Assembly (NCBI GenBank): GCA_030737875.1
Contig: CM060924.1
Coordinates: forward strand, 144,020,197 to 144,084,196
Direction of reading: 5' to 3'
DNA from: Allium sativum
Lineage: Eukaryota; Streptophyta; Magnoliopsida; Asparagales; Amaryllidaceae
DNA length: 64,000 nt
The notes beneath the pieces were generated by a model, which worked only from the letters and a program-made list of their open reading frames with translations, was not told the origin of the DNA and made no database searches. This document shows positions 37,546-51,439 of the stretch, one piece after another. A program made the translations under genes and the position numbers. Position 1 is the stretch's first letter, and the number at the start of each line of letters is the position of its first letter.

Positions 37546-39310
37546 ATGCATGTATAAGTTACAACATATGAATTATATATACATTTGATGTATATAGGTC
37601 ACTGCATATATATTATATACATTTGATGTGTGTATGTGTGTGTAAGTCAAGCTGACCTTTTGAATTTTTTTAAACAGGGGGCAACCTATACACTGAAATT
37701 GTTTCAGTATAAAGTGGCAACACAGGAGCATGGGTGGAAGAAGCAACTATTGCAAGCTTGTGTTAAATAAACAAGTATGACTTGTTTATCATCAAGCTGT
37801 TGGCATGTATATATAATTGTATATGGATGTCCATAGACTACCTGTATCAGTAATTATAAACTGTAAGCAATGTATTTGTTTTCATGTAAGTAATTGTATA
37901 ATTGATACAAACCATGTTATAATATTCTGTCTGAATTGTATAAATAATTAAAAATTCATATTTTTGATTGTGCCTGCGGTTTACTTACATTGGAGAAAAG
38001 GTCAATATATTGCCTTAAATTGATTCTCTAAACATATATAAGTTGGCCTCAACTCTTACTGGGCTTTGCAATATAATTAACCTAGTTTTTACAAAACTCT
38101 GGACATATATATGTAAATAGGGTCGAAATGCATATTGTATACTGGTGGGCTTAATTACATATTTCTGGATATTTACAGATCCCTTATAATTTTACTTATG
38201 AATTCTATGTATGAATTCAAATATGTGAGATGTTATTTGATAGTTTGGTTTTGACTACCAATGTTTCGAAATGTTCAAAATAACTAGGCATGCTTCCTAT
38301 ATTTATATATAACATTGAATTTAAATACATATACTTCTTATATTTTAAATCCAATTTATATTATGAATATAAAACACATATATTTTGATATGTGTAAATA
38401 ACTCTAATATTGTTCTCCACTACGAATTATAAAGTCCCTTTAAAACAAATTTTGTTATATTATGTCATGATGAAGTCTTCTAATATGTACACTCATCAAT
38501 GCCAATCTCATTGAAATGTAGGTAATGCCAAAGCATTTTTCATCCTTTTATTTTGGTTATATGCAGTAGGGGTAATTATGATACTTCGACTGTATTATTG
38601 GGTCCGACTTAACTTGGCTGCATAATAGTTTTTGTGGCCTTAGAGACAAAGAGCATGTAATATTCTATATTTGAGCAAATGAATAATTCAATGAACAAAA
38701 TGTTCATCATGCGATCCAACAATTATATACGATATAATTAACATAAGATGTCTACCTAAAGGTTGTGTTTTGGGGATTAGCCAAAGCTAGGCAGAGGAAT
38801 GACTAGATATGGATCTTGGAACACCATTATATATATATATACTTATATATATATGTATATATGGAGGGATGTTAATTTGAGTGGGAGCATATTTTAGTTT
38901 AAATTATACATTTATGTTAAAATAAATATGGATTGTCAAAAAATTGTTTTTATATCAAACAAATATTACAAAATCAGTTATTATTTTTTATTTACTGCAG
39001 ATGTTAAATAACAAATAACTCCGATAATTTAAAATTAATTCTTAAGAAGTATAAATTGAATTAAATCGAAATTCTTGACTAACATCAAAATTTGAGGATT
39101 GTCTTCAGAACAAATTAAAACGTAATTGTTTTACAAACATAGAAGATCTAAAAGAGAGTTGAAGTATGAATTCAACCAAATAAGATATAACTGTTATTAC
39201 AATATACTTATACATCTCTAGTATTATATACTAGATATGAAACACATATGTGTGTGTGAATTTGCAAAAATTACATAACAAGTAGAAATTTGACAAAAGG
39301 ACAAGTGTGC
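36884..39310 (+). other. Copia A internal region, right of element B
   Basis: AT-rich sequence continuing Copia A. Long TA or TA/TG microsatellites lie at 37083-37129, 37273-37311, 37395-37427 and 37515-37542. Frames within the TA tracts are artefacts. No coding remnant is recognised until about 39.3 kb. Confidence 0.5.
37083..37542. repeat. Cluster of TA/TG microsatellites
   Basis: Four separate runs of TA dinucleotides, one of which passes into TG, within 460 bases. Confidence 0.9.
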
Positions 39311-39319
39311 TTACAATTG

Positions 39320-40450
39320 GAAATGAAGCAAATGTTGTTGCATTATCCATAGCAAGCTGCTTCTTGTTCTATGTACTAGCTTGATTAAATAAATAAAATA
39401 ATTGTTATTATGAAAATTCCATTTAAAATAAATGTTATAATAAATCTTTTTTAGATAAGTTTGAATTTCATTTGTAATAAAAGAACAATTGTTATTTGTT
39501 TTATTTAAATGAAATATCCTACGAAATTTCACAAATAGTTAATGATCTTTATAAATCCTTAACTATGATATGCTTAGCATAAATACTGAGCGGATTAAAT
39601 TTAATAATTTAACTCCAAGACACCTTTGGCATTGTCAGTTAGCCAATATAAACAAAAAAAGCATATAAAAACTCCAAAATGATGGAATTTTGGAATCATT
39701 TGATTTCGAATCACATGAAGAATGCAAATCTTGTTTATTAGCAAAATAATTGAATCAACTTCATTTTACATAGTGGATAGGCTATTAAGTATTAGGTCTC
39801 ATACATAATGATGTTTATGGAGTAATGAACACATAAGCTAGAGGTAGGTTTTATTACTTCATTACATTCATTGATGATGTCAGTAGATATAGATATGTGT
39901 ATCTTATGAAACACAAACCAAAATCCATTGAAAAGTTCAAAGAATTTAAAATGAAGTTCGAAAGAATACAAAGACTCTTCAAAAAAAATTGAGAGAATAA
40001 TCAAGCCAATAATTAATGACTATCTAATAGAGTGTGAAATTGTCTCACAACTCACTCCACCTAGAACACCATATTGGAATGGTGTGTCTGAAAGGAAAAG
40101 TTGCTCCTTATAAGATATGGTACGATCAATGATGAGTCGTACAGATCTTCCAATAAATTTTGGGATTATCCCCTTAAAACAATTGTAATCCTACTAAAAC
40201 GATTCTGAAGACGTCATATAAGATATGAACTAGGAAGCGTCCTAGTGCGTCTATTATAAAGGTTTGGAATATAAAGCGTTTGTTAAACGTCTTGCCTCAA
40301 TAAGATCGGATCCAAATCTGATAATTATTTTGTGGAATATCCAAAAGAAGAAAAAAGGATATTATTTCTATAAATCCTCTGAGAATAAAATGTTTATTTC
40401 TCGAACTGGTATCCTACTAAAAGAGTGCCAGTCTCTAAGACACCGATAGG
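39320..40450 (+). pseudogene. Copia A pol remnant (gag-pre-integrase and integrase)
   Basis: Stop- and frameshift-ridden pol sequence. Near 39.60-39.75 kb a gag-pre-integrase segment reads LWHCQLANINKKS and later EECKSCLLAK. Near 40.05-40.10 kb the integrase segment TPPRTPYWNGVSERK is readable. At 40264-40449 a short open stretch contains KGYYFYKSSENKMFISRTG, typical of the region after the Copia integrase core. Reverse transcriptase is not found before the polypurine tract, so a large part of pol was deleted. It cannot encode a working protein. Confidence 0.8.
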
Positions 40451-40918
40451 GATGAAATAGAGTTCTAAATGTCTCGGAAACCACAAAATACCATTGAATC
40501 TTGTATAAACAAGAAATTGAGTGGGAGTGACACAATAATTCTAATGTTATATATTTATAACACATTAATTATTATGAATAATGTTAGTTTTAAAACAAGA
40601 AATAAATACCGAATCTAAGAAAGAAAATGTTTGATCAAGAAGCTCATAATTGAATTTAATTCATTGTTGATGCAATGATTTACATTCCGGTAACAATGTG
40701 GCTATTGCTCTGGCCTAAAACCTAAAGCTCAATATCAATCCAAACATATATTTAAGAAATAAAATTTTTATGTGAAGTTGTTCATAGAGGAAATTAACAT
40801 ATCTACAAAGTTGCAGAAGTTGTAATGTTGTAGACTTATTGAATTAAACTCTGTCGCAGCAGAAGTTTAATAGTCATACTAGTTTCATGAGTATACAATA
40901 CACGAATGATTGATTCTA
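40451..40918 (+). other. Degraded Copia A tail
   Basis: Between the integrase remnant and the polypurine tract. A few residues (NNVAIALA, then NPNIYLRNK) recall the end of Copia RNase H, with stops between. Nothing else is recognised. Confidence 0.45.
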
Positions 40919-40932
40919 GTGCAAGTGGGAGA
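40919..40932 (+). other. Copia A polypurine tract
   Basis: GTGCAAGTGGGAGA-type purine run just before the LTR start TGTTAGAG, in the standard Copia arrangement. Confidence 0.75.
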
Positions 40933-40933
40933 T

Positions 40934-41698
40934 TGTTAGAGTTTATGCCCTAGAGGTAATCCATTTAATGTGATTAGTAATTTGTTGATGTTATTGTTTT
41001 ATTTGGAATAAAAATATTCTGTTATGCTATATTTACTGCGTAATTTAAATATTAACATAATAGAAGTCATTAGAATAATAATACATAATTATATAATTTG
41101 AGTAAGACTTGAACTTGAGATTATATAATATATTAAGTATTATAATTCTTAAATGTCCCTAGTCAAGTTTCATTGTTTATATAGGACAACAATGAAACAT
41201 TGAGATTAGTACGTTGATTGTCTCATGGTACATCTCATTGATCATTAATATACGTGATATTAATGTCAAGACATAAATATGTGTTGGAGAATAGCATATT
41301 GAGCTGACCCAACGTGAGAAAACTACATGGAATATAATTAATGGTATCATAAGTTATTCTCACAGTGATAGTGATGTAATGGTCCTCAGACCGGAAACCA
41401 ATATAAATTTATTCGAGGATATTTGTGTTTTGATATCGTCAAAAGTTAATTTTAACAGAGTAGACGATAAAGGTGATCATTAGATACATCTCGAGTCGAA
41501 TGTAATTTATGGATGATCTAGATGGCATTTAATCCTACAATATATTTGTAGTGATATCCATGGGCCTCTTGATTGAGTGAGACTATGAAATGCATGGCCA
41601 TGCTCAAATATTGATTTGTTTTATATAGTCTACTCGTCAATCAAGATAAAAGGATTAAATTATAAAGACGATGATGCGTTCCATGCCTCAAGTTTAAT
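40934..41698 (+). repeat. Copia A 3' LTR, truncated by G3
   Basis: Starts TGTTAGAGTTTATGCC right after the polypurine tract and aligns with the 5' LTR. It continues past the point where the 5' LTR has a deletion. It stops at 41698, where G3 begins with TGTAACGATCC. The rest was not found on the other side of G3. Confidence 0.8.
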
Positions 41699-44600
41699 TG
41701 TAACGATCCAAAATCCCCCGATCTCCGAAGAGAAAGAAAACAACGGATTGCTTTGAGAACACAAACAATAGAACATTTCATTGCTATTACAGCAATTTAC
41801 ATCAGAGTACAAGAATCAGAGTATAAATTAAAAATATACATTGACAAATATCAAAGATTTCGATTATAATGCAGCGGAAAAATAATACACAGCGGAAATC
41901 ATCAACAACCACAATTGAAAGAGATATACAGATACAAATCTTTCCGAATATAGCTCCAGGTGTAATCTAGGATCCTGTGAAAATAAATATGCAAAACCAA
42001 AAATACTAGCTACCCGTGTGGAAAATATGGGCACCCAGAGTTTAGGTTAAAGCAATAAACTCCAAGTCAGTCATGGAACTGGTGTGAGAACTAAAACAAT
42101 TATTAAATTTTTACTGTAAAAGTTGGAAAATCATGGGACCACGCCGTATAACACGGAATGGGTTTACTCTACATGAATCTTAGTTTAAAGTAAAACAACG
42201 CAATGCTTTTTTGTAAAATGAAGCTATTATAAGACTCAGGTCCCATCACACAATGCAACGCAAACCAGAGGATAGAGTTTCCCTTATAATAGCCAAACAT
42301 GCTTGGTACGTTTAAAACAAATCATTTTGATATTACTATAATTGCATAATGTCAAAAATAACTTCAATATAAATGTATCAATCCTAGACAACATATGTAC
42401 CATATATTATGCCGCCATACTAGGTTTACAACTAAAACAAAAAAGTGTTGCATTGGAAATTGGATTTCTCTCATGATTCAAGGCAAGGGATGGTCTCCTT
42501 ACTGATTCGGATCACCTCTAGCAAGATGACCCAGGTCCCTCGCAGTGGACCCTTGGATGCTGCAGTGTCGGTCCACACTTACTTTAGTGGATTAATTATT
42601 CCTGAGCAATATGTTTCCCAGTCCTATCGGACCTCCAAACATGTTAGTACGTCGACCCTATAAGCATATAGCCCTATATCCGAGGAGCCTCACAATCCAT
42701 CATCCACATAAGTAAAAAATGTCTAGGATCCATACCATGACACCACTTCTAGCTTGAAAGAAATGTATGTACTCACTGCGCCCTTATCCCTTTTTTTACT
42801 CATACCGAGGTGTGAGGCTCGCAAATTAACGCTATACACAAAGCTATGCTATTTAAAGTCGTACTTTGATCATCAACCACAAGACTTTGCTTTTCAATAA
42901 AAGCCTTGATCATTTGCATCTTAGCATGCCACGTTGACAATTCACGCAATCCAACTGATGTCTGTCAATATATAACCTCTAAGCTCATACGTCTCAGAGA
43001 AGGATGTTAAGCAAGATAATAAATTCTTCGCCACCAAACAGATATATATCTAATAGAAATCAATCAACACGGAATGAAATCCAATGTCAGACACACATCC
43101 ATTTACTAGTCCATTCTGGGTCTGAACGAAACCGAAGGCACCTTATTCCTCATCCCATATGTCCAATACAGGAGAGAGGTCCTTGCATATCCGGTTGATC
43201 TCCAAGTACGTCTGGACGATCACCACTTATTACTTTGTCTTGGGTGTACAGCCCAATCAAGACATATGTAATCATCCAAACGATGTGAAGATCTTCCGTC
43301 TTCAACTGTCGTCTTCATCGTCGACTTTTAGTCGTCATAACAGCTATTCAGAATGGGATAAACCAGGTCTTTCCGAATAACTCGTGTATTTTATAATCAA
43401 TAGTCAAGTGCTATAAAAACACATCATATGCCTCATTCCAATTCAGAATATTCTTTTATTTAAATATTCACATCTTTAGGGAAAGGTTCCCATTAATTTT
43501 ATCAAAGATAAATTCTTTGAAATTCATTCTTTAATCTTCCTTTGGATATCATTTGCAAAGATTTTATTTTGTCCTTTAACAATTCTAAATCAAATCGAAG
43601 TTTATAAAACTAGTCGGGATTATCGAGCCTTACCGAAGTAATCCTTTATTTTATTTTCCAATCCCAACATATTCATCCCATGGAGCAAAACTGGTAGTAC
43701 CCCATTTCTAACACCCTGGTGTTATCGGTAAATTTAATTACCATTTCACGTTCAAATCTAATTAAAGATTTAACTATCGCTTGGAGTAAAATAGGTGGTA
43801 CTCCATTTTAGATCATTTCAGGAATTCAATAAATTTGATTACCTCATTCCCATTTCAATCTAGTTAAAGATTTATTAAAACTCCAATTTGGTTTTTGATC
43901 CCAAGAAACATTCCTTAATGATTATTCAACTCTAGGGAAATTTATCCTGTCTTTAACTGGGTTAAAGAACTAATGTCATTTAAAACACAGTTCATGATAA
44001 ACCCCAAAATCATCTTCCATCAAAATGGGATCTTCACGAAAATCATAACAACTTATAATCGATATAAATTTCTATATCGTACTAATACTATAAACGGAAT
44101 AACGGGAATTAAATTCCATAAATAGTATTGGTCTTCCTTCACAGAATCTCATTTCAATTATTACGAAATCGAATTCCATTCAATTGCAATTTAATATATT
44201 AAACTGGAAAACATATATTTGGAAAATTTCCATCAAATCTTAATAAAAAGATTTATAAATTCCAAATCATATCTTTACTGCTAATTTAGGTTAAAAAACA
44301 AATGTCGTTTAAAACATCGTTCACGATAAACCCCAAAATCAACTTTCATTTCAATTCCAATTTAATTATTAGTAAATTTATGTAAATCTTAATTAAAAGA
44401 TTTATTCCTTTCTCAACAGGGTTCAAGAATAGTGTTATTGAAGACACCATTCACGACAAACCCAAAATCCAATTTGATATTAAATACAAGGCTCTGAATA
44501 GAAATAAATATCAGCTTATATTCAGTATCAAATTCTGAAATCAACAAATATCATATTGGGAATAACGATATATATCTTCCAAATTCCCCAACAATATCTG

Positions 44601-46150
44601 TATAATCACGGAATCTAATAACGAAATATTTCGAATATTATTTCCATTTAAATACATTCCAATTCATTCATTGGAAAATTATGGTTATATCAAAACACAT
44701 TTACCAATCCAGTTTATTTATTTAAAAACATTGGATTATTATTCTAGTTAAGAACTAGTTTATTTAGATAAAAATGTATTTTATCTTTACAAACTCAGAA
44801 TTTTTCATCCAAAATCTTTCTAAATCAATTATTATGATTTTACACTAATTCTCAATATTTTTAATATCGCCATTTCAGTCGGTTTCCAATAACGGCTACC
44901 GAACTGCATCCACAGCGACCTTTCCTGAAATTGATTTGGACATAATTTAAAATCCAACCATTCAAATTTAAATCTCTAATATACATTAGAAAGATCTTTC
45001 GATACGAACCCAACGGTCCCGAATTTAGGAGAATCCGATGGTCGGATCTCCCGTTATGCCAATTAAAAGTTAATGGTTGAAATTCGCGAACCATCATTGC
45101 GCGGTGCGTTCTATTCAAGCCATTAACTATATATATAATATATATATTGTCGATTTCTATTTAAAACGTATTTTATACAATATTTATAAATTCGTTTTAA
45201 AACGATTTTAACTTCGTTTTCAATTTTAAATCAAAATTGAATATTTCTATTTCAGTATAATATTAAAATGATAATATTTTCAAAATATCATATTTTGGAA
45301 TCAATTCTTTTCGATATTATTTTAAAATGAATAAAATCGATCGATAAACCTGTTCGGGTAAAAATGACATTTCTATACTTAACCCTGCTTCATTTTTTTT
45401 TTATATTTTCGTGTCCATCCAAAATCGGACATCAAAAATCATATTTTGATTCTTTTCTGAATATTATTTTAGAATATTCATTGTCTTAAAATATTTGTTA
45501 TTTTAAAATATTCGTTATTTCTGAATAAGAATGTGACTCAATCAATTACCATATAATCTCAGTTATATGGATCTCATACATCGCATGTATTCAACAATAA
45601 TGATAACTAATCATCACACATTCAAACATCATCCAGGGTGCAATTTACAACTGTATAAGCGTTAAAATAAATAAATAAATAATGCTCACTACAGTCTGTC
45701 AACCAATCGATTGACATACAACTAAATATTAGGATAAGTGTATGTCAAATATCATCCCAATACCCGTGTGGGGTTTCAACCAACAACAGTCATTTTAAAT
45801 AAATCATTAGTTAATAAATTTAACCAATTCAAATTTGGTTTGAATTATTTTTCTACTTAGCAAATTTTCATTGTTCAATAATAAATGGATATTTATATCA
45901 CATTTAAAAAACCACAAAGTGTATCCACATTGTTTGAAATATGAGTGTCGCATATTCAAACAACGCTTCTTGTGCAGATGAGTCGTGAATAGTTCATGTG
46001 TTGAACTCAAGCAATGTCACATACAACAGATAAAAATCAACACTGGCAATTTCTATATATTTACAGTTATAAAATAAATAAATAACTGTACAAATATTTT
46101 AGTGAGAGAATTCTCACATTGGGTTCCACTCCGTCAGTCTTTATTTGAAG
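41699..46150 (-). mobile_element. G3: truncated giant LTR of the G family
   Basis: The left end TGTAACGATCC corresponds to the sense 3' end of the LTR, and sequence follows the G1 LTRs in order for about 4.45 kb, to the equivalent of about 16.98 kb. The GC island, AT array and sense start are missing. Three GGGTTT...AAACCC modules are readable near 43.96, 44.29 and 44.42 kb. A segment at about 43.48-43.56 kb is shared with G2 but not G1, pointing to subfamilies. At about 46150 it joins Copia C abruptly with no terminal motif. Confidence 0.8.
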
Positions 46151-46154
46151 ATTG

Positions 46155-47220
46155 TATATATTGTTTTTTAGTATGTGTCTTGGGGTTTCTGCATAAACTG
46201 AGATACTTTATTAACACTATAAGCAATGTCAGGCCTGGTTATATTGGCATATTTTAATGTTCCTACAACCCTCTTGTATTCTGTGATGTCGGTTATTGCT
46301 TCTCCCTTGAATTTTGAGTATTATTGACTGATTACCATGGGTGTTGGCTAGGGATTAGCATTCAACATCTTGGTTTAGCTAAGTAATTCAGTAATATACT
46401 TTCGTTGGCATAGAAGTATTTCTTTGTTAGTCCTTGTAACTTATATGCCTAAGAAGTAATTTACATCACCCAGGTTATTGAAAGAATATTGTTTGTCTAA
46501 GAATGTGCTAATTCATTTATGTCTGTAATACTATCAGATCATCTACATATATTAGTATACAGATTACTGATGGCTGGTTAGTTTTTGTGAACAGAGAATT
46601 GTCTGTTTTTGTAGACTGGAAACCCAATTTATATAGGGTAATTTTCAGTCTATCAAACCATAATCGCGGTGCGTGTTTAAGACCATATATGGCCTTGTTT
46701 AGTTTATAAACATAGTTTGGATTATTATTGTATCCTGGGGTTGACACATATATTTCTTCCTTAAGTGTTCCATTCAGAAAGGCATTGTTAACATCTAAGT
46801 GCTTAAAATGCTTGTTTTTGCACAAAGTTATGGTGAGTACTAGTCTTATAGTTGTGGGTTTTACAATAGGAGAAAAGGTTTGATTAAAGTCAAAACCATA
46901 CTCTTGCGTAAAACCTTTGGCTACTAACCTAGCTTTGTACTAATTTATTGAACCATATGAGTTTCTTTTTAATCTGTATGTCCATATGCAGCCTACAATA
47001 TTTTTGTTAACAGGTGGACAAACTAGATACCAGGTCTTGCTTATGATTAGAGCATTATACTCATAATCCATTGCAGCCTTCCAGTTCTTATCTTTGATTT
47101 CCTGATCAAAAGATTCAGGTTCATTTGAGCTGGATATGGTTGCAAATATTTTTGGTTCAAAAATACCACTTTTGGCCCTTGTAATCATAGGATGGCCAGC
47201 TTGAGCTGGTAGTTCAGTTG
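46155..47220 (-). pseudogene. Copia C reverse transcriptase and RNase H start
   Basis: Readable segments on the minus strand: KNWKAAMDYEYNALI at the start of the domain, [32 protein letters not shown], and an intact catalytic box YVDDLIVL. After a stop, RRVVGTLKYANITRPDIAY-like sequence marks the beginning of RNase H and ends at QFMQKPQDT near the G3 junction. In-frame stops occur at least near 46.52 and 46.94 kb, so it is inactive despite the conserved YVDD. Confidence 0.88.
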
Positions 47221-47639
47221 GTGGTGAGTCGTTAGTACTTCCAGAACTTTTAGATAAAGTTTGTTGAATGTTTGACTCATTCTCACTTCCTTCTTGATCT
47301 TGATTTTGTGTTTGAGCGGGTAGGTGGCTCAAAGCTTTCATGGCTATCGTTGGTTTGAGGTGGTGAACTTTGAGCATCAGCACTTTGACTCATCTTTATC
47401 TATTGCCAACTTTCATTGATATATGGCACAACAGGTATTGATGCCTTGGGATTTATGACTATATCTGTAGTTCTTATATCTTTTCTACTAATAGAAAAAC
47501 TTTTTGATTGAACACAACATGTCTGCTAACATATATTCTTCCAGTGTCATCAATGCATTTATATCCTTTTTGATTAGCAGTGTAACCTAGAAAAGTGCAC
47601 TGTTTAGACTTGAAATTTAACTTGTTAGCATTTTAAGGT

Positions 47640-48470
47640 CTTAAATATGGAAAACACAAGCATCCAAAAGTTTTTAGAACTTTGCAATCTGGTTTGACAT
47701 TGTAAAGTTTTCCAGTGGTGATAGGTCCTTTAATACACTGGTTGGTTGTCTGTTAATCAAATAAACATCAGTATTAAAGGCCTTTGGCCAAAATTTCAAA
47801 GGCATACTAGCTTGTGCAAGCAATGTCAATCCAAATTCAATTATATGCCTGTGTTTTCTCTCTACTAATCGATTTTGTTGAGATGTGTAAGGACAAGTGG
47901 TTCTATGAATGATACCTCTGTGTTGAAAATACTTACATAGGTTTTTGGATTCACTTCCACCATCCGTCTGAACTGATTTAACTTCAAAATTAACATGTTT
48001 TCCTATCATAGTTATATAGTTTATGATAGCATTATTTGTTTCGGACTTGTATTTTAGGAAGTATATCCAAGTAAATCTAGTGTAAGCATCAATAAGTGAC
48101 ACATAATATTTGTAACCAAAGTGAGAATAAATGGGTGCAGACCCTCATAAGTCTATGGCTATTAATTGTAGTGGCTCATTGTACATAGCATCTGAATCAT
48201 TAAATGGTATCCTATGACTTTTATCTATTTGGCAATATTCACATATATAGGGCAAAGATAAAGGATCAAATTTGATTTAATTATCATCAATATTTTCTGA
48301 ACACTTGGATTTTCAAGTTTACAATGCCAAAAATCATTTTTGTTGCTATCAGCCTTATCTTTAATATTCAAATTACAACATTTTATTTCATTAATAGCAT
48401 GAAATTTTCCTTCACCAACATCACTTTGGCACTTAATTGAATTAAATTTGTACAATCCATTGATGACATT
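47640..48470 (-). pseudogene. Copia C integrase region
   Basis: The integrase core carries IDAYTRFTWIYFLKYKSE, the second acidic motif QTDGGSES, and CPYTSQQNRLVERKHRHI with the third acidic residue. FWPKAFNTDVYLINRQPT follows. A degraded pre-integrase segment lies upstream at 48225-48455. Stops separate it from reverse transcriptase and protease. The typical NGLVERKHR reads NRLVERKHR. Confidence 0.88.
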
Positions 48471-48592
48471 ACCTTATAAGATAATTTTTCTAGTTAGAAT
48501 ATCTCTAACTAAATAGTGTTAGGAAAAATTCAATATAGACATTATTGTCTCTAGCAAATTGAGACATACTAATTAGATTTTTGGCACTCTAA

Positions 48593-49112
48593 TCAAATTG
48601 TACAAATATAATTGTCTTCGCCATTAATGTAAGTATTACCAACATGTGTAATTTGAATGCATTTACCATTACCCATTGAGATAGAATTATTACCTCTGTA
48701 TTCCTTGCATCCAATATTCAAGTTATCCAGATTGCTTGTAATGTGATTTTTTGCTCCAGAATCAGTGTACCAACTGTCATCTTGCAAGTGTTCCACCCTA
48801 GCAGTATCATTTTGATTCATACCTTTGACCGAACTGTCTTGACTGTTGGTTTCTTGAATAATTTGTGCAACATTTGCAATGGGATTGTTATTATTTCTCT
48901 GATTCTGATTGTTTGAGTAGTTGTAATTTATCTGAAATAACACTTAAGGGCAGTATGGCTAATCTTCTCACAGATCTGGCACTTGAGTCTTTTATTGTTG
49001 TTCCATCTGCCTCTGCCCCTTCCTCTGTTGGTTTTTCCACCTCTCTGATAAGAAGTTTCAGCTTTATTGTTATTCTGATTCTTGGTTTTATAGCTAGTAG
49101 CAAGATTGGCAC
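48593..49112 (-). pseudogene. Copia C gag C-terminus and protease
   Basis: The gag end has an Arg/Gly-rich stretch (GRGRGRWNNN) and a zinc knuckle CQICEKISHTALKC (CX2CX4HX4C). Protease begins within WYTDSGAKNHIT, with the catalytic D-S-G triad. A frame change separates gag and protease. At the gag side the frame ends at the LINE's target duplication (49113-49127). Confidence 0.85.
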
Positions 49113-49127
49113 TATAATCTGTTTCTT
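49113..49127. repeat. LINE target duplication, left copy
   Basis: TATAATCTGTTTCTT, matched with one difference by TATAATCCGTTTCTT at 60795-60809. Both copies lie in the Copia C gag frame (KETDY). Confidence 0.8.
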
Positions 49128-51439
49128 TTTTTGGCAAGAACGATGGGGTTGAGTGGTCCCCCTCAACTTTATTGATATAGCAAAAGAAGATTACATAGTA
49201 ACAGAGAAAGAACATAGACAATAGAAAATGCAGAAACACGGTATATCAATGACTACAAGTGTAGTGTCCCGAATTTCCGGTACCATTTGAGCCGACCCAA
49301 TAACACAAGTCCAATCCAAATTGCACTAGAAACCAGAAAACTAATAGAAAGAAAACAGAGGGTGAGAATAAATAAGATAGAAACTTAGAATAAAAGAAGA
49401 AGAAGAACATACAACATCAGAGTAAACACGAATCCCATAGCGGAACGAACAATATATAATAGATACATATCTTTGAAATAAAATCAGTATATGTATTCAG
49501 TAATAGTATCAAAGTATAACACTTACAACACAACGGAAATAACAATAGCTATATAATCCTGAAGCCATCATGCTCCAAGCTCTCCAAGTATATCTGTAAA
49601 ACCTGACTACTTGACTGCCCGTACAAATTTGGGCACCCAAGAGTTTAGGGAAAACAAAACAAGACAAACTCTAAGTCAGTTATGGGACTGGTGTGAGTAA
49701 AACAATTTAAAACATTTTGAGCAATTAAACTATATCTCATAAGACCACGCCATATAACGGAACGGGTTTTTCCCTTATGAGAATCCAAAACACTTGGTCC
49801 AACATTCAAAAAACCTTTTGAAAGTAACGATAATTTTTATATCAAACTCATTTGATATTATAATAATGTCTATCAACCACAATATAATAATCATTTAGCA
49901 GAACGCTTTCATTTCACGTTCCACATATATAATATATAATAAAAAACGTGGGCACTTATTGGGTAATGAATTCCAACTGGCAAGGTTTGGTACCACCTTC
50001 CGACAGTGTATCTATAGAGAGGAATACACCAGGTTCAACAAGAACATCTTGCAACCCGGCCACACATGACCGACCACTCATTTCGCTTGAGTGTATCGAA
50101 TGTATATCACCAACGGTTGGGATCAGCAACCGTTTCCCGAATGGGACAACATCGAATAGATTTAAGAATGAAATGAATATCTCTAGATATGTGATAATAC
50201 ACCCTAATGGAAGCAACCCACATAGCCATGCTGCCTGCCCGATTTTCGTCATTTCTCGGTTGTGAGGCTAAAGGCTACGCTTATCTCTGACGGATCACAC
50301 AATTATTCACTTTGTATGTCACATCGTCATACCCGCCAGATCACAAATTGATTTCCCCAAAAATACAAAGGGTATACAGCTAAGAGAAACGAATTCCTCC
50401 ACCACCAAACGTACATACGTTTGAAGAGATCAACTTATGTGATCCGTTCAATATACTCTGTCAGACATTCTTCCATACAAGTTGTCCTGGGACTGGAAAA
50501 ACCGAAGGCACAATTCTGTAAATCCATCTTAGGCAATTTCTACCTAGGATTTGACAAAACGACCCTTGCACAAACTTCATCTTCAATTATCTTCATCATA
50601 TTTGATCGCAATGCTAACGCCCATACAGAGTGGTTTTCAGATAATGAATCTGATCCCGGTCTCTCCGTATTGACGACGGAAAAATGGTCAAAAACTTCGG
50701 TAGTCGATGAGTTAACTATCAAAGAAAAACACATGTGCAAACAATGATATTATTTCCAGATGGAAATTTTATTGATCAATCATCATTGAACATTTATCTC
50801 TTTAGTTCATTAATTTATTCATTTTTTCATTTCCTGTTTCCATATATTCAACATTCTTATTTTCTAAATTTAGAAAATATACGTTATTAACATTGGAAAA
50901 CATTTCCATTTCTTATTTTCTATATTAGAAAACATTTCTGATTCTTATTTGGAAAGCATTTCCAAAACTCCTACATTTGGATTTAAACAGATGTTTAAAT
51001 AAAACATCGCTATGCCAACTCAAAACATTACACTCGTTAACTAAATTCACTTAACCAATCTTCACTATCGAACCTTAACCATTTCTTAGTTAAAAATGGA
51101 GTCAATCAAGTTGGGGTATAACTACCTCTCAGACCTTAACTGAAAAACATTTTAACCTCGAAATAGACAAAGTTCACCTTTTAAATCTTTAACAACTTCC
51201 TTACGCAACTCTTAGATTCTATTTACGAATCTACTTTTACAGAAATCATTTGATTATAACAATAGTGTTGTAATCCCTACTTCTGAAATATCTGACTTCA
51301 AAATATAAGTTTTATTCCTTAATTTAACTAAATAACTAAATAGATGATTTATAACTAAATAAATAAATCTTGATTAAAAATCAGAAAGTAAACAGTACTT
51401 TCTCGAAATTGATATAATCGAATTTCATGTATAACTCTC

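Larger units (their letters stand above)
11219..41698 (+). mobile_element. Copia element A, split by nested insertions
   Basis: An old Copia retrotransposon whose 5' LTR (11219-11951) and 3' LTR (40934-41698) share a long alignable start (TGTTA.AGTTT.TGCCCTAGAGG...). The primer-binding site follows the 5' LTR and a polypurine tract precedes the 3' LTR. Pol remnants are readable at 39.3-40.5 kb in the plus direction, and a few degraded RNase H-like residues lie near 40.7 kb. Reverse transcriptase appears to be missing. The internal region is interrupted by G1 (12362-26630) and by small Copia-type element B (28453-36874). The 3' LTR is cut at 41698 by G3. Confidence 0.85.
46150..49127 (-). mobile_element. 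Copia C, main fragment
   Basis: A minus-sense Copia element with gag zinc knuckle, protease, integrase, reverse transcriptase and the start of RNase H, in canonical Copia order. Its sense 3' end is cut at the junction with G3 and no LTR remains. Its gag continues at 60795-60954, beyond a LINE that inserted within gag. Confidence 0.88.
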
